Assembly (NCBI RefSeq): GCF_020882245.1
Contig: NC_083597.1
Coordinates: forward strand, 73,138,152 to 73,202,151
DNA length: 64,000 nt
DNA from: Rhopalosiphum padi
Lineage: Eukaryota > Arthropoda > Insecta > Hemiptera > Aphididae
Direction: 5' to 3'
Shown: piece after piece, positions 13,074 through 25,492 of the stretch
Numbering within the stretch: position 1 is the stretch's first letter
Layout: each line of letters starts with the position of its first letter
The notes under the pieces: generated by a model
The model's database searches: none
Seen by the model: the letters and a program-made list of their open reading frames with translations, nothing else
What the model was told of the DNA's origin: nothing
Program-made: the position numbers and the translations under genes

Positions 13074-13236
13074 TATACAGGGTGTATCTAGAATATTTAA
13101 CGATTTGTCTCCTCCAAATATATAACCCACCCTTATATACGTATAAAGTACGCGTGAATCACGGGCCATGTTTTGAAAAACGAAAAAATAAATAGAACTT
13201 TTCACCAACCACTCAATAGTCAGTCACTATACACCA
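13074..13236. mobile_element. Possible small element with TATACAGGGTG end
   Basis: TATACAGGGTG at 13074-13084 has the same left-end text as 37323 and 60919. A 7-bp inverted match (GGTGTAT at 13081, ATACACC at 13229) could mark the other end, giving a copy of about 150 bp. No target-site duplication is clear, so the boundaries are tentative. Confidence 0.35.
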
Positions 13237-15180
13237 CTTATCGAGATTGCAGGGATCTCGGGATATTATCGTCAAAATATTAAAGTTTAATATTTAAGAC
13301 ACGTGGTTCTCAATTTGAGTTTATATATATAGCTTGATTAAACGTTTAAAGTTTAAAATCTGTTGTCGATATAAAATAAGTCACCCGAAAAAAAGTTGAT
13401 TATATATACGAAATTTTAATTCGATTCTTTTATTGGTTATTAATAATTTGAAAAGTAGTCTATGATAGGATTATCGTAATTATCGGGGAAACAATTATTA
13501 TTATTTTTTCGAGTATAAGAAAATAATTTAGTAGTTATTTTTACGAAGAACGTTATACATTGAACGATATAACATAATAAATATACATACCGTTTATCCG
13601 ACGGGACAAGAATAAGAGAAAATGATCCGCTGCAGAGTAATTTTAGTTTGGATCACTTGTACAAGTTTTCCGGAAAAGGAGTTAATCGGTTCTGGATGTT
13701 TAGGCCACATAGCCTATAAAGAGAAGTCAGCATAGTACTTGCTTTTTTTTTCATTTTTTTATTATTATATATTACTATTATTATCAAAATTTCCCCCTCG
13801 GGGACAATAATATTCTGCTCGGTTGAAATGTCGTCACTATAACTATTTCCTCCTCGTTGCTGGTACAGCGCGTGGTCGTCCGTATTATACGATGATTGAA
13901 CGGTTTCGCGTGTCACGCACGAGCAGCCGAGCAACGACCCTTCGTGTCGTAATACGTCTATGTCGCAGACTCCCTACAAAAAAAAAAGTCGACTACTGCG
14001 GTCCTTTGCTGGTTTGTTCAGACGACGCTGCATGGGCTCAGGTAGTTGATGAGATCGCAAAAATGTTAAAATCTTATTCGACGAATTGGAAATACACCTA
14101 TCTTTAGAAAGTGGTATATCGGGAAAAACGAAACAGCAAATATTTTCAAATAAAGTACCTATTTCAAATCCATTTAAAAAAGTCTTAATATTTTATAGTA
14201 CCTGTATAATAATAATAATATGGATAATAAACATAATACAGCGAGTGATGGTTTTTTATAATGAAATAATAACGATGCGCGGGTATAAACAGCGCGGATA
14301 AACGTGAATTTTCAATTGTATCAGTCCCAAATTTCTACGATCGAATATCTAATGGTGATGAAACTTGAAAACCATTTCAGAAGCATTCATCATACTGTAA
14401 CAATATTATGTTGTGTGACATTATACAAGTATACGACTAACTGTTGATCTATACAATCACATATTATTTACACATCAATTAATTGTTAAGGCCTATTGCC
14501 AATACACTACGAAAGAACGGCAATTCGCTATGTACATTAAACCACAACGCACTATACAGACTACCATACTCCGCCCGACTACGATGCACCCACCTATCAC
14601 TATACAACTTAGGTTAAATATTTTGTAAGCATTAATTGTCATAAGTATTCAGTAGGCAATTAAACTAATAATAGCTATTATTGAGTCCTGCTTAATTAAA
14701 TACATTTTAAATTCTTATATATATATGTGCGCACTTCCCTCGGCTACAGTAGTTATATCTACAGGGTTCTACGACTCTCCCTGGATAACTAGTACTTAAC
14801 TGGTCGTTCCCATGACCACGTTACAATACGTTTTATCGATCTATCGATTATTACACATATTCCATTAAGTTATATACTATTGTGCATTATAAGTTCAGTT
14901 CAACTCGGAGGCTTTTTGAATCTTTAGATCCGAACGTGGGCAACGTCTGATATTGTATGATAAAAATGATTCGTTGTCGCTCAAAAAGAGGTGGATAATA
15001 ATAATAATTTTAAGGATAAAAAAAATCTTAATTTTCAGCTTGGACTCACGTTGCGAACACCGAGCATGTAGTATATAATATATAGTATATACATAATATA
15101 TTACTGCTGCAGCGATATAATATATTATATGTTCGAAACCCAACAATACTCCGAAACACATAACGCGCCGTGTTATATAT
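13237..15180. other. AT-rich stretch with a slightly GC-richer patch
   Basis: 13303-13320 (GTGGTTCTCAATTTGAGT) is weakly hAT-end-like. The patch at about 13840-14060 has mixed composition and a short open frame, but no ATG-supported gene. The rest is AT-rich with nothing supportable. Confidence 0.4.
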
Positions 15181-15189
15181 TGTGTTAGA

Positions 15190-15830
15190 ACGAAAATTTG
15201 CGAACTCGGCTTGAGCGCGGGGCTGGTGGTAAAGGGAGGTAAACGAAAATATTTATGGCCAGTCTGATCTCTAAATATATATATATATATATGTATATAA
15301 ATCGGGTCTGAGATGATTATCGGGAATGCGCGAGAGTCAAAATAACGATTTATATTATTATACTTATATACCGAAAGTATTCCATCCTCTACACATCGCG
15401 CCCTCCCCCCTCCGTCAAACCAGGAGATATCACAGCAACTCCTTTTTTGACGTCGATTAAGCTCGTAACACGCCCACCCGCCAGCAGAGTCGATAAAACG
15501 GCGTTAACCGAACGATGACTCTATATACATAATATAATATAATTTTTAATTACTGACGATTGCAGCCAATGCCGCTACGACGATTTAGTTCGATATAATA
15601 TTTGCTTAGCGATTGCGTTTTCCTATTATATTTACACAACGGCGGCGGCCGTTTCTCGTTAAACAAACGCTCGGAATGCGCCTCTTGTGCGTAGCAGCTA
15701 CTCTCCGACCACACAATTTAGTATAAAGCTCGACGGTGGTATTGTCGTTCAAATGTATTTTACTAAGACCCATTCGACAGCTAACACAAACGATTAGTGA
15801 CGATGATAACAATAATAATAAGAAGAAAAC
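15190..15830. promoter_or_regulatory. Moderately GC-rich island, copy 1 of a diverged duplicated block
   Basis: Richer in CpG and C runs than its flanks. Within 15214-15440 there is an ordered set of blocks that recurs at 19081-19316: GTGGTAAAGGGAGG, ATTTATGGCC, and CCCTCC followed by GTCAAACC, GATAT and AGCAAC. No protein reading is shared. A regulatory role is inferred from composition and duplication only. Confidence 0.3.
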
Positions 15831-18050
15831 AGAGAATAGATAACGGCGATTTCGCTTTTGATTTTGTTTTTCGGGTGATTTTTACATATTATATCAGGCG
15901 TCGCATTTTAAACGACGACGATAAAGGTCGGATACAATCGATCGGCGAAAACCGTTTCATATAATATTATTTTATTATACAATTCGACGATTTATTAGAA
16001 CTTCGAAAACCAATATTGTTAATAGTTTTAAAATTGTTCAAGCCAACATTTTTTGCAACTAAAAACTTTATCGTCGGCTCAGACACGGTTCGCAATTATT
16101 TCAACGGATTTTCTATTGATTTATTTAAAACGTAGGTATACCATTCACAAAAACTATGGCCTATTTTATAATCTCAAACAATTTTTTTTATGTGGTTTGG
16201 TAACTGATAATATGAGTGTAATAATTTTGATCAAACAAGACTATTTATTTCATATTATGAAAATCATCGTTCCAAACAAACAAGCATAATATTAACATTG
16301 CGTCGTTCATGACAGTAAATGCAAAGAAATTAAATCTTTAAAGTTTGAACAATTTACGCCTACTGGAAATGATCAGATTTCGATTAAGCGAACATCAGCT
16401 TATCGGATTACTGTAATGGTCATTTAATAGTTTACGAATACGTTGTATACTTACATAATTGAAGTTATTATTCGGTTACTAAATTAATAATCCAATATTA
16501 AAAAAATTTCTATTCATGCTTTTTGAAAAAAACAGTTCGTGTTCTCATTTCTCGTTGAATGCATAGAAAAATAAATAATCTTTTGACATTTCTACGAATC
16601 TGTGTTATCCATAATATTATATATGTCGTCGAATCCATATGAAATAATATAACAGTAAACTAAAACAAAAATATGATACATAAACTATAAAACTTATAAT
16701 TTATTTGACAAAATTGTTTTTTACCATAAAAACGACAATAATAATATAGTATTAAGTATATTATATTATGTAATATATAACTAAACAAAAAAATATGATT
16801 TCACGTGCTATACTGTGAATCAAATTGTGATTGCATAAATATTTGCTCGTACATTCCTGCAAGTGTACCTACACATGTCGGATTGTAATATGAAATAGGA
16901 TATAACAAATAATAAAAACTATAGTAGATTATATATTATGACTTAAAATGTATACCTGTTATTTAATAGTAAAGCACTAATTGAATTAAGAATTTAAAAC
17001 TTAAAAAAATTAATGTTGGTCACTTAATAGTTAAGCAATATATTACATACAAAAATTTAACAGAAAAGAAAAAAATATTAATATTGCGGAGAGCTTTAGT
17101 AGAGTAATATTTTAGTCTTACGTGGAATTAAATTGTGCTGTTGGATCCACAAAATATCTTTTATATTACATATAGCCCAAAATATTACTGAATCGATTGT
17201 ACCAATAGAATCATATTACTCGTATTACTGTACTATCGTGGATAGAATTAACCGATTTGTAGTTTGCTTCCTGGAAACTATAATATGATATCCAAATACG
17301 TCTATAATAATGTGCCAATAAAGACCGGGAACCTTGATAGAATGGTCGTCTTTCATTTCGTAACATGAATTTACTGTTCATTAATGTCCTCCAATGTGGT
17401 CAGGCGATTGCTAGTCTATTTTTTTTCAAACTGAATTCTCTCCGATGTAGTAAAAACACAACCTGACTTTTTACTTACACAATATTATATTCCACGATAT
17501 CTTTTCCAGTGGTGTAGTGACAACACGATCAACATATCTAGACGTGGTCAATATAAATATAATATAATAGTTAATACGGCCAACAGAAATAACTGCCAGT
17601 CAACTTAGTTTAATTCATACAGACAACATATTACAAAATACGGAGCGGCGTTCATACCATAGGTTATGGTATAACATTTAAATTCTTGAACTCCCTCGTT
17701 AGGTGAATTCCGCCACAGGATGTGCTGGTATACCCAGTCTTTCTAACGTATTAATCTTCCGTTGAATTTTATCTATGTTAGCGACAAGAAAATATTTTTG
17801 AAACGACTCCACAACAACACCTTACTGATGTCGATTTATAATTTAATACCCGTTCCAAGCAATCGTTTAAGAACTTACTGGTGAATGTTTTTGCGGACAC
17901 GTCAAAAAACCACGCGTATCTTATACTTCTTATTATTGTGTTTGACGACGGCGTGGTATGGAATACAATATTTTTCCAGAATGTTTGTGGATTGAATACA
18001 GCCAAGTGACAAGTATTCATTTATAAATTGTTTATAAACAAAGTATAATT
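15831..18050. other. AT-rich non-coding stretch
   Basis: Includes CCAGTGGTGTAGTGAC near 17509, which is weakly like a hAT terminus but has no partner end. A small hairpin lies around 17655-17675 (ATACCATAGGTTATGGTAT). No genes are supportable. Confidence 0.5.
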
Positions 18051-18960
18051 CAGGGGGGGAAAAAAGGTTAAATGTGGTATCTGTAAAACGTTATTTTTTA
18101 TTTTAAAACAACTGATATTGTATAATTTAAAAATGTTAATATAAAATAATAAATATTTTTTTATAATTTATTAAAACTTAAGCCAGCCATTGTTACTTCT
18201 TTTTTATTTATAATACAAATCTATACTCAAAATATGAGTATAATTAATACTCTTTCTTATTGCGTACCTAATACAACAATCCAACATGATCCTCAAATAT
18301 TATCAAAATATTATTCAGAATTACGATTATTAGGATGGGGAATTATAGAAGAATCCAAATTTAATGAATCCTCAAATCCTTATCATTTTTTACATGTATC
18401 ATCTTATGTATTTTGGACTATAAGCGTTATTTAAAAATCGTAAGATGATTTCCTATTACATTTATTGCTATGATGATATAATAAATTAATACGATGACTA
18501 CATATATATTTTATATAATTATATAATTTCGTTACACTCGACCATGTTATCATCAGTTGTTATGGCGACTGCAATTCGTTACTATGATGAACGGATGTAT
18601 ACTGTAAAATATATTACTATAATTTTATATATTGCCTTGCAATTCAAAAGACATGTTCATTGTTCATGATCCAATAGAGCTTTGATGGAAATTCTCGTTT
18701 AGTTTTTTTTTTTTTTTTTTATTTAGCTTGATAAATAATACGTGGAATTGAAAAAGGTATGCGGTAAAGATATTGGAAGTACGGTTGATAACATATTATA
18801 TTGAATCACGTATCATACCCAAAAAGAGTTACCTTTATAATATTTATAAAATTACGATATTCTGTCTAGGCCTGTCAATTGCCCGATAGACTACGTATCC
18901 TACGGTCCCCGAGTTTTCAACAAACATATTTTCTATTATTATTATTATTGATATTATTCT
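18051..18960 (+). other. AT-rich stretch with a weak short open frame at 18234-18434
   Basis: An ATG-initiated frame of 66 codons lies at 18234-18434. Its amino-acid mix is balanced, with NTLSYCVPN near the start and LLGWGIIEESKFNESSNPY in the middle, less repetitive than random AT-rich translation. It has no signal peptide, membrane segment or recognisable domain, and the codons are AT-ending like the background. It could be an old transposon or gene fragment, or chance. A T run of about 19 bases follows near 18702. Confidence 0.15.
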
Positions 18961-19520
18961 GGCTTATACATATAATATATGTAGGTAAATACGGTGGAGT
19001 GATGGCCGACCGAGCACGTAAAACTGAAGACCGCAAGCGTATAATAAATTCAACGCGCACGCCGCTGCGGTATAATACGAGTGCGCTAGAGTTTGTGGTG
19101 AAGGGAGGGGGGCGTTTTTCAAGATCCGAAAGGTCTGCTGGTTGCCAGATTTATGGCCGTCGGGCGATGTGCTCGTATTATTTCCCCTCGAGTGTTCTCT
19201 GTCCTGAAGTAGTAATAATAATGCGGATAGCGCAAAATGTCAACGAATAAAATTAAACGTTCGCCATCCCTCCTCGACCATCAGCCCTCCAGTCAAACCC
19301 GACGATATGAGCAACGTTGTAACCGACATAGGACGATGGAAGGGTTGGTAGAGAACTAGAAAGAGACAGTTACGGCAGAAATAAATAAAAATTTAAAATG
19401 AAAAACAAATAATGCGACACTTACGACATAATATATACATTCTAAATCGACCACCACGCCGCCACGTTCAACTGGTCGTGCCGGAAACAACAAGACGTAC
19501 TGTCGTGTTAAAAGGGTAGC
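18960..19520. promoter_or_regulatory. Moderately GC-rich island, copy 2 of a diverged duplicated block
   Basis: 19081-19316 shares ordered blocks with 15214-15440. A frame from ATG at 19002 (product beginning MADRARKTEDRKR, about 82 codons) spans the block but has no counterpart in copy 1, so I do not call it a gene. The island has CpG-rich and pyrimidine-rich sections of promoter-like composition. Confidence 0.3.
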
Positions 19521-21825
19521 ACGTTTTTAGGGGAATTGTTAAAAAATACACGATCATAAATTCAACAATATTTTTATAATCATTAACAAGTTAAGTTTTT
19601 ACCTACCACAATTTGTTAGAGCTTGTAATTAAATATATTTAAATAGTATAATTAGTTTTGAAAAAGGAAGAAAGCTATATTATAAAAAGCGGTAAAACTG
19701 TTGACATGATAGACATATTATGGTACGTACTGCATCAATATCATTGACATTTATAATTATTAATTATAATATTATTTTAATATGCACTCACAGTTAATCT
19801 TGTGAAGTAGCTGTGATATCATCTGTTGATGCTGAGTAAAATTTTACTGGCATAAATGCAAAGTAGCTTAACCTTTACATAGTATGCACTATATAAAGTA
19901 TTGAAAGTAATGCGTCTAAGTAAAAGGCTATTGAAGTACAAGATATTATTAAAGTACTATTATAGCTGAAATTAAACGATAACATTGTAATAGGACTACA
20001 TTAGTGTGTATTACATACTCGACAATTTAAATCTAAACATATTTAGTATTATGAAAAACGAAATGAGCACAACATAATGATCGTAATGAAAGAAGTAATG
20101 AGTTTATAATAAAATCTACAGTAAAAACAACCTTGTTTAATACATTATTTTTGTTCGATTAGTCAATAGTTTTCATTTTTTATACCGATTGCTACCCATT
20201 TAAAACAACTTAATAACTAATTAATAGAATTAAAATTATATACATCAATTAGTTACAATTACTAATACCGATTAACTGTTATATGATTATGTTGATTATT
20301 TTCTTAACGATTTTTAGTAGCATATTTGTCGGTACAATTGCAATGAAAACCAAACATTAACAAATAAACAAATAGTATTTTGTTAAAAAAAAATTAAGTG
20401 ATAAATCGTAAGTACGAAATAGAACGACGAATCATAAATGATCGCATTATTAATCATATTTTATCATTCAATATTTTGAATATTTTGATACAGAAAATAT
20501 TAGGTTTTTAGTATTGAATTTTGCATAAAATATTAATATATTATTTAGTACGAGTTGCTATTTAAAATAGTAAAAGTAGTTAGTTTTTAATTATACGGAT
20601 TTCTCATGCTATACATTTTACTACATTTTACAAGTAAAAAACTGATGTAATGTTTTCCAATATTAACATGCTACGTTGTATTATTCGTTTACTATTATTA
20701 TTTGTAATACGCTCTTATGGTACTTATATAATAAACTGGGTGAATTTTACCGACATAATTTTAAGTTTAAACGATTTTAGTTTTCATAAATTTAGTACAT
20801 AAAATACGTATATAATTTTTTACGAAATTGTTATATACATCTAAGTACATTTTCTATACATAATCGAAAAAGTTTTTAACAGTTTTACGTAAAATATAGG
20901 TACTTAAGTTACAAATTACAAACGTTTTCCTATAACAAAATCAATGTTAATCAAAAATATAACGATTAGGTAGTCTTATATCAAAAAATATTATACTTAA
21001 TACATTACAGAACAACAAACAAATAAAATAAAATTTATGTTTAGCTGAATTTTGTTTTTTAATTTTGTCAAATCACAAGTTTAGTGTACTGTTCACTATT
21101 ATTATGATACAATTAAATAATTCATTAAAATTATAGTTTTAAGAATGTCAATGTTTATAATATGTATAATATTATTTATAGTATATTTTTGAATATTTAC
21201 TTAGATTTCGTATGGTATATTATAAGTAAATAAGTAATAATCTTTATTATATTTATTTCAAATGAGTATTGAATGCTAATTATTGATTAGACATTTTTGG
21301 AGTTGTTAAAAATCCAAATGAAAAACCAAATGGATAGTTTCCGAGTTTTATTTCATTTTATGTAATGAGTCTTGAGAATTATTATGTACTGAGTATTTAA
21401 ATATAATATTTTAACTGTGTTTGTAATTAGAACATTATAATATGGTTATATAATATATATGTGTATAAAATAAAATGTATGATAATCATTAATATTTTGG
21501 TAAATTAATCATCTATAATTGTAATCTTAATACTTAACAACAATGTAAATTATTTATTTTTCTACAATTGAATTTGATTTTTATTTAACTGCTGTCTCAA
21601 AATAAAAATGTGCTTTCATAACATGATATATATACAAACAAAGCGATTCTAATTATTAATTTGTTACATACATTTTTATCGCGCATAATAATTCACGGTT
21701 TTTGAGAAATTATTTTTACCCCTACAGTATTAAATACGGACGATTATAACACAAGATATTGTATAAAAATCTTAAGTTTATTTTTCAATATACTAGTATA
21801 ATAATACTAGGGTCTAGGACTCGTG
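19521..21825. other. AT-rich non-coding stretch
   Basis: About 2.3 kb of A/T-dominated sequence with no frame, element end or RNA that I can support. Confidence 0.6.
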
Positions 21826-22460
21826 AGAGATAGCTATCGTGCAAAAATCACACCGTCGCTGTCGACCTTAGTCCACGCCCGGGGATAAAAAGATTGTCGT
21901 AGTGTACCGTGTGAGTTTGAGGTTTAATTATAAACACGGTTTTTTCCTACATCCACTCCCCGCACAAACCCTCTAGAACCAACGTCGACGTCTAGTCTTC
22001 GACCCTGAACATTCTACACCATTTCGCGTTCCTTTACATTAATTCAAACCGCACGACGACGACGACGACGACGACGATGGTCATTATTCATTCGCCGCGT
22101 TTCTTTTCGCCACCACAGCTCCGCGCGTTATTATTAATAAATTATTTTTACCAAAGAAAAACTTCTTAATCTAATATAATATATATTATATCCCGTCGTA
22201 AATTGGAAAATATGCGCGTGAAAACTCACCGTATTTCCCGAAACAAAATTACCTCTCCATCCACCCGTTCAGACGCTACCATTTCCGACGCCACCGCCGC
22301 CTCCACCTTGCCCCATGATTGAAATTCCAGGCATAAGTCAATTTGCGCACGTTACCATGGGAATAGTGTGGAGTTTCAATTATTTATCCGAACGGGAAAA
22401 GCTGGTCGAGGCGTATGTGAATGTGCGATGATGGTGGTGCAGCGTATACGCGCCCACGCA
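21826..22460. promoter_or_regulatory. GC/CpG-rich island
   Basis: Contrasts with AT-rich flanks. It has pyrimidine-rich blocks (about 21950-22030 and 22250-22320), a CGA triplet run and scattered CpG. No coding frame is convincing. Promoter or first-exon DNA is the likeliest reading, on composition alone. Confidence 0.3.
22053..22077. repeat. (CGA)n triplet run
   Basis: Eight consecutive CGA/GAC triplets inside the GC-rich island. Confidence 0.95.
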
Positions 22461-22502
22461 CACTGCACATTAGAGAGAAGTGCTATTATACATACACAAT
22501 AT

Positions 22503-22509
22503 ACATACA

Positions 22510-22564
<55 letters not shown>
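22503..22564. repeat. (TA)n microsatellite
   Basis: Nearly pure TA run of about 55 bases. Open frames crossing it are repeat artefacts (Tyr-Ile runs). Confidence 0.95.
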
Positions 22565-22566
<2 letters not shown>

Positions 22567-23270
22567 TTTGCGTGTGTCTGTGATACGCGACGGAATAATG
22601 TTAAGAGAAAAATTGCTATTTTCCTTTTTGAAATCGTAAGATCGGTTGTACACATTATACACATATTTAGGTATGAGCATAATATTCATTCACACAGCAG
22701 TTTTGTTCATTAAATAATAATAATAACAATATATCGATACATTATATGCAGTAGGTACATGCTATTGGAAAATAATCATTTTCGCACACGGTTATACGTA
22801 TAATAGTATTACGTCGAGATCCTACTCACACATAAGCCGTCATTGTATAATATAAAGTAAATTTTACAATTTTTTTTTTCCTAACATACATAAATTTAAT
22901 AATCTGTTAGACATAAATATTTGCATGCAAATATCGACGGTATGAATGTCGAATATTAATTCAATACCTTTCTAGTAGTTTTGTTAAACTTTAAATGTTT
23001 AAAAATATTTATGTAACATGTTAGTACACTCGTACATTTTCCAGATATTCAGATTTAAAATAATAAAATATGTTTCCTAAAAAAAAAAAAAACTAATGAT
23101 AAATTAGATAAGTAGATATCCGTGAAAAAAATTTACCAAGATAACCAAATGTGTTGCTTTTTATGGCTCTAATTTATTATTATTAATTATTATACACGCG
23201 CGTCTAGTTGACGTTAAGTGTACCTAACCCCCGATCTGAAATTCTGACATATTTCAAAAATGTGATTTAC
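22565..23270. other. AT-rich non-coding stretch
   Basis: Nothing supportable. A 12-base A run lies near 23080. Confidence 0.5.
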
Positions 23271-23274
23271 CTAC

Positions 23275-24260
23275 AAAGTTTGAAGACCGCGTCGATTTGT
23301 CCAGCGGTGACCACGCATACGTCGCACCATATTATGATCACAGTATGAGATATTACCACATGACGTTCTATTTGATTTGATTAACGGCCGATAATTATTT
23401 ACCATCGCAGCTGCAGAGATGTGGTTAAGTAAATTCAGTTATCTTTAATCGCCGTGCCTGACAACGTGTATGCGAATCAACACCACTACGATACGTTTGT
23501 AGAAATTTCAAACTTTTTAGACAAGTCGCGTACTCCGTGATTTTTATATTATTATTTTTATGTAGGTACTGTACACGGCAAACGCGTTGACCGCCACGAG
23601 ATCTGAAATGAGATCTCTTCAACTCTTTGTTTTCACCGCCGCCACGACGTTTTTGGTAGATTTACTCGGATACAGTTTTGACGATTTAAATAAAAATTGA
23701 TAAAAAAAAAAAAACTAATAATGATATTTGCAAACTTGTTATACCTTCTGAAAGTGGCAACACTGTATTTTTCAAATCCGATGAAAATATTATAATATAT
23801 CGATTATTGGAAACCCTAATCCGAGATATCACTAGAAATCGATTGAGCGGAATCTCAATATGCAGTACATAACTTTTCGTTCGAATAAAATCTCATGGCG
23901 GTTATGATAGTAACATGACAAAAAAAACCCGTGGCGGTCAACGCGTCAAGTAATAATCGATCGTTTGTGCGAACGAAATATCATAACACAACACTATAAT
24001 AATGTCCGAGGCAAACGATTCGTGGCGATGGAGCGGTGCACGATAAAAGTATAGCCGTTAAATTTTAATATTACGTTCATGTTTAATAATCCGTAATACC
24101 CGTATATCATACACATACCGACATAACGCGATCTATAGGTATACGGTTTGCACAGCGTAGTGCAAGCATTAATGCATCGTCACGGCGCGACCGCGATAAT
24201 CGTACTCGGATTTATTTCTCCGGAACGATACGGATATACTACGCATACGATCCAATCAAT
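23275..24260. other. Mixed-composition stretch holding a large inverted repeat
   Basis: CpG is more frequent than in the flanks. The main structure is the inverted repeat at 23582-23946. A palindrome GCATTAATGC lies near 24165. No coding frame is supportable. Confidence 0.4.
23582..23946. mobile_element. 365-bp segment bounded by a 17-bp perfect inverted repeat
   Basis: The 17-base word ACGCGTTGACCGCCACG at 23582-23598 is exactly reverse-complemented at 23930-23946. A third, imperfect copy of the inner part (ACCGCCATGAGAT read on the minus strand, about 23893-23905) matches the bases continuing inward from the left arm (ACCGCCACGAGAT). The interior is AT-rich with a 13-base A run and no open frame. 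The layout fits a small foldback or MITE-like element, but I see no target-site duplication, so the class is unknown. Confidence 0.5.
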
Positions 24261-24280
24261 TTACAGGAATGGTATAGGTA

Positions 24281-24312
24281 TTATTAATATTATTATTATT
24301 ATTATTATTATT
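24281..24312. repeat. (ATT)n microsatellite
   Basis: About ten ATT triplets with a slightly impure start. Confidence 0.9.
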
Positions 24313-25180
24313 GGCAATATCATCATATAATATTATAACGATTTACGACCGCAATCTAAATATTATTGTATTAGTGTGCGGGGCATTGTGATATTTTAAT
24401 TTACTCTGTACGTGAAACAAATGAAACGAATATTATATAATATTGTTATATTATTTATTAATTCATTAAATTAATGAAAATTTAATGTTATATCATATTA
24501 TTATGATCTACGGTAAAAGAGTATATTATTAAAAATATTGCATCGAATTGAACTAAAATTAAAAAGGAAAAGCTTTAGAAATTTTGACACACGTACGTCG
24601 TACATACATTATACTATTTATCAAAAGTACGTATAATATAAATACTGCAACAATTGCAAACCAACCGTATTTATATAATTATATTGTACCTAAATTATTT
24701 TAGTTTTAAGTTTAAACTGCCAATATAAATATGATCGTAAAAAATATAATGAAGTGTATATGTGATAACGCAAACGTTTGCGTTAAACAGAATAATGTGT
24801 TATGATGATATAATAATTACTATTTATGTTCCCAAACAATTATAAAACGCCATCTATTGGCCGTGATTGTCATTTGAGGCGCCAGCTATTGTTTTATTAA
24901 CGACGACAATGCTCAACAGATATTATGCGTACCGCCATAACACATAAAAACTCTATACAACGACTGACGACTGAGAAAATGTTTTATACAATACACCGAA
25001 TAATTAAATATTGCCTATTTATTGTCTGTACAAAATCAATTTTAATCAATTATTATTACATTTATTTTAACATTATTTTTGTAGTTCTTGGACCTTAAAC
25101 AGCATCAAAGACATAATTGAAGCATGATAATATGGTAGACATCGTAATTTTGACATACTCGCTAAATAGTGTTACATTCA
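24313..25180. other. AT-rich non-coding stretch with one perfect palindrome
   Basis: Holds the 20-bp palindrome at 24766-24785. CGCCATCTATTGG near 24849 and GGCGCCAGCTATTG near 24878 are two related words about 30 bases apart. No gene seen. Confidence 0.5.
24766..24785. repeat. Perfect 20-bp palindrome
   Basis: TAACGCAAACGTTTGCGTTA reads identically on both strands. It could be a dimeric binding site or a small cruciform; neither is shown. Confidence 0.8.
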
Positions 25181-25245
25181 AGTACCATCCAGCATTGCTA
25201 GTTTTCAGATAGGTGATCATCACACGGGTACTTAGCGACAAAGCC
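25181..25245 (+). pseudogene. Possible decayed 5S-rRNA-like fragment
   Basis: The stretch from AGCATTGCTAGTTTTCAGAT to GGTGATCATC loosely matches the 3' half of 5S rRNA (AGCA..., TAGTACTTGGATGGGTGACCGCC) at a little over half the positions. The GATxGGTGAxC core is kept. The 5' half is not recognisable. Short inverted words also surround it (TCGCTAA/TTAGCGA, AAGTACC/GGTACTT). It may be a 5S-derived short retroelement remnant or a chance match. Confidence 0.2.
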
Positions 25246-25492
25246 ATATGTCACAATCGAGAATACCTACGAATTCCAAAATACTTTTGTACCATATCTT
25301 AGCAAAAATTCTACACATAATGACAATAGTTGCTGAAGCATATTAATAATAATAATTGAATGAAAATTTATCTCATAAATTACGCTCCACTTTCCAAAAC
25401 AACGCATTTACCTATACTAGTAAATTGTAAAATAACATGAAAATGGGTCTACATAATTCCAGTTAATTTTCATTTGAACGAGCAATTGGTAA

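Noticed and set aside
13823..14107. 94-codon plus-strand frame with an exon-like 3' half
   Set aside because: No ATG at its start. The acceptor- and donor-like sites (GTCGCAG, CTCAGGTAG) do not give a recognised product, and a lysine run comes from an A tract.
22368..22713. Several overlapping frames around the TA repeat
   Set aside because: All are Tyr/Ile runs caused by (TA)n read in different frames and strands.
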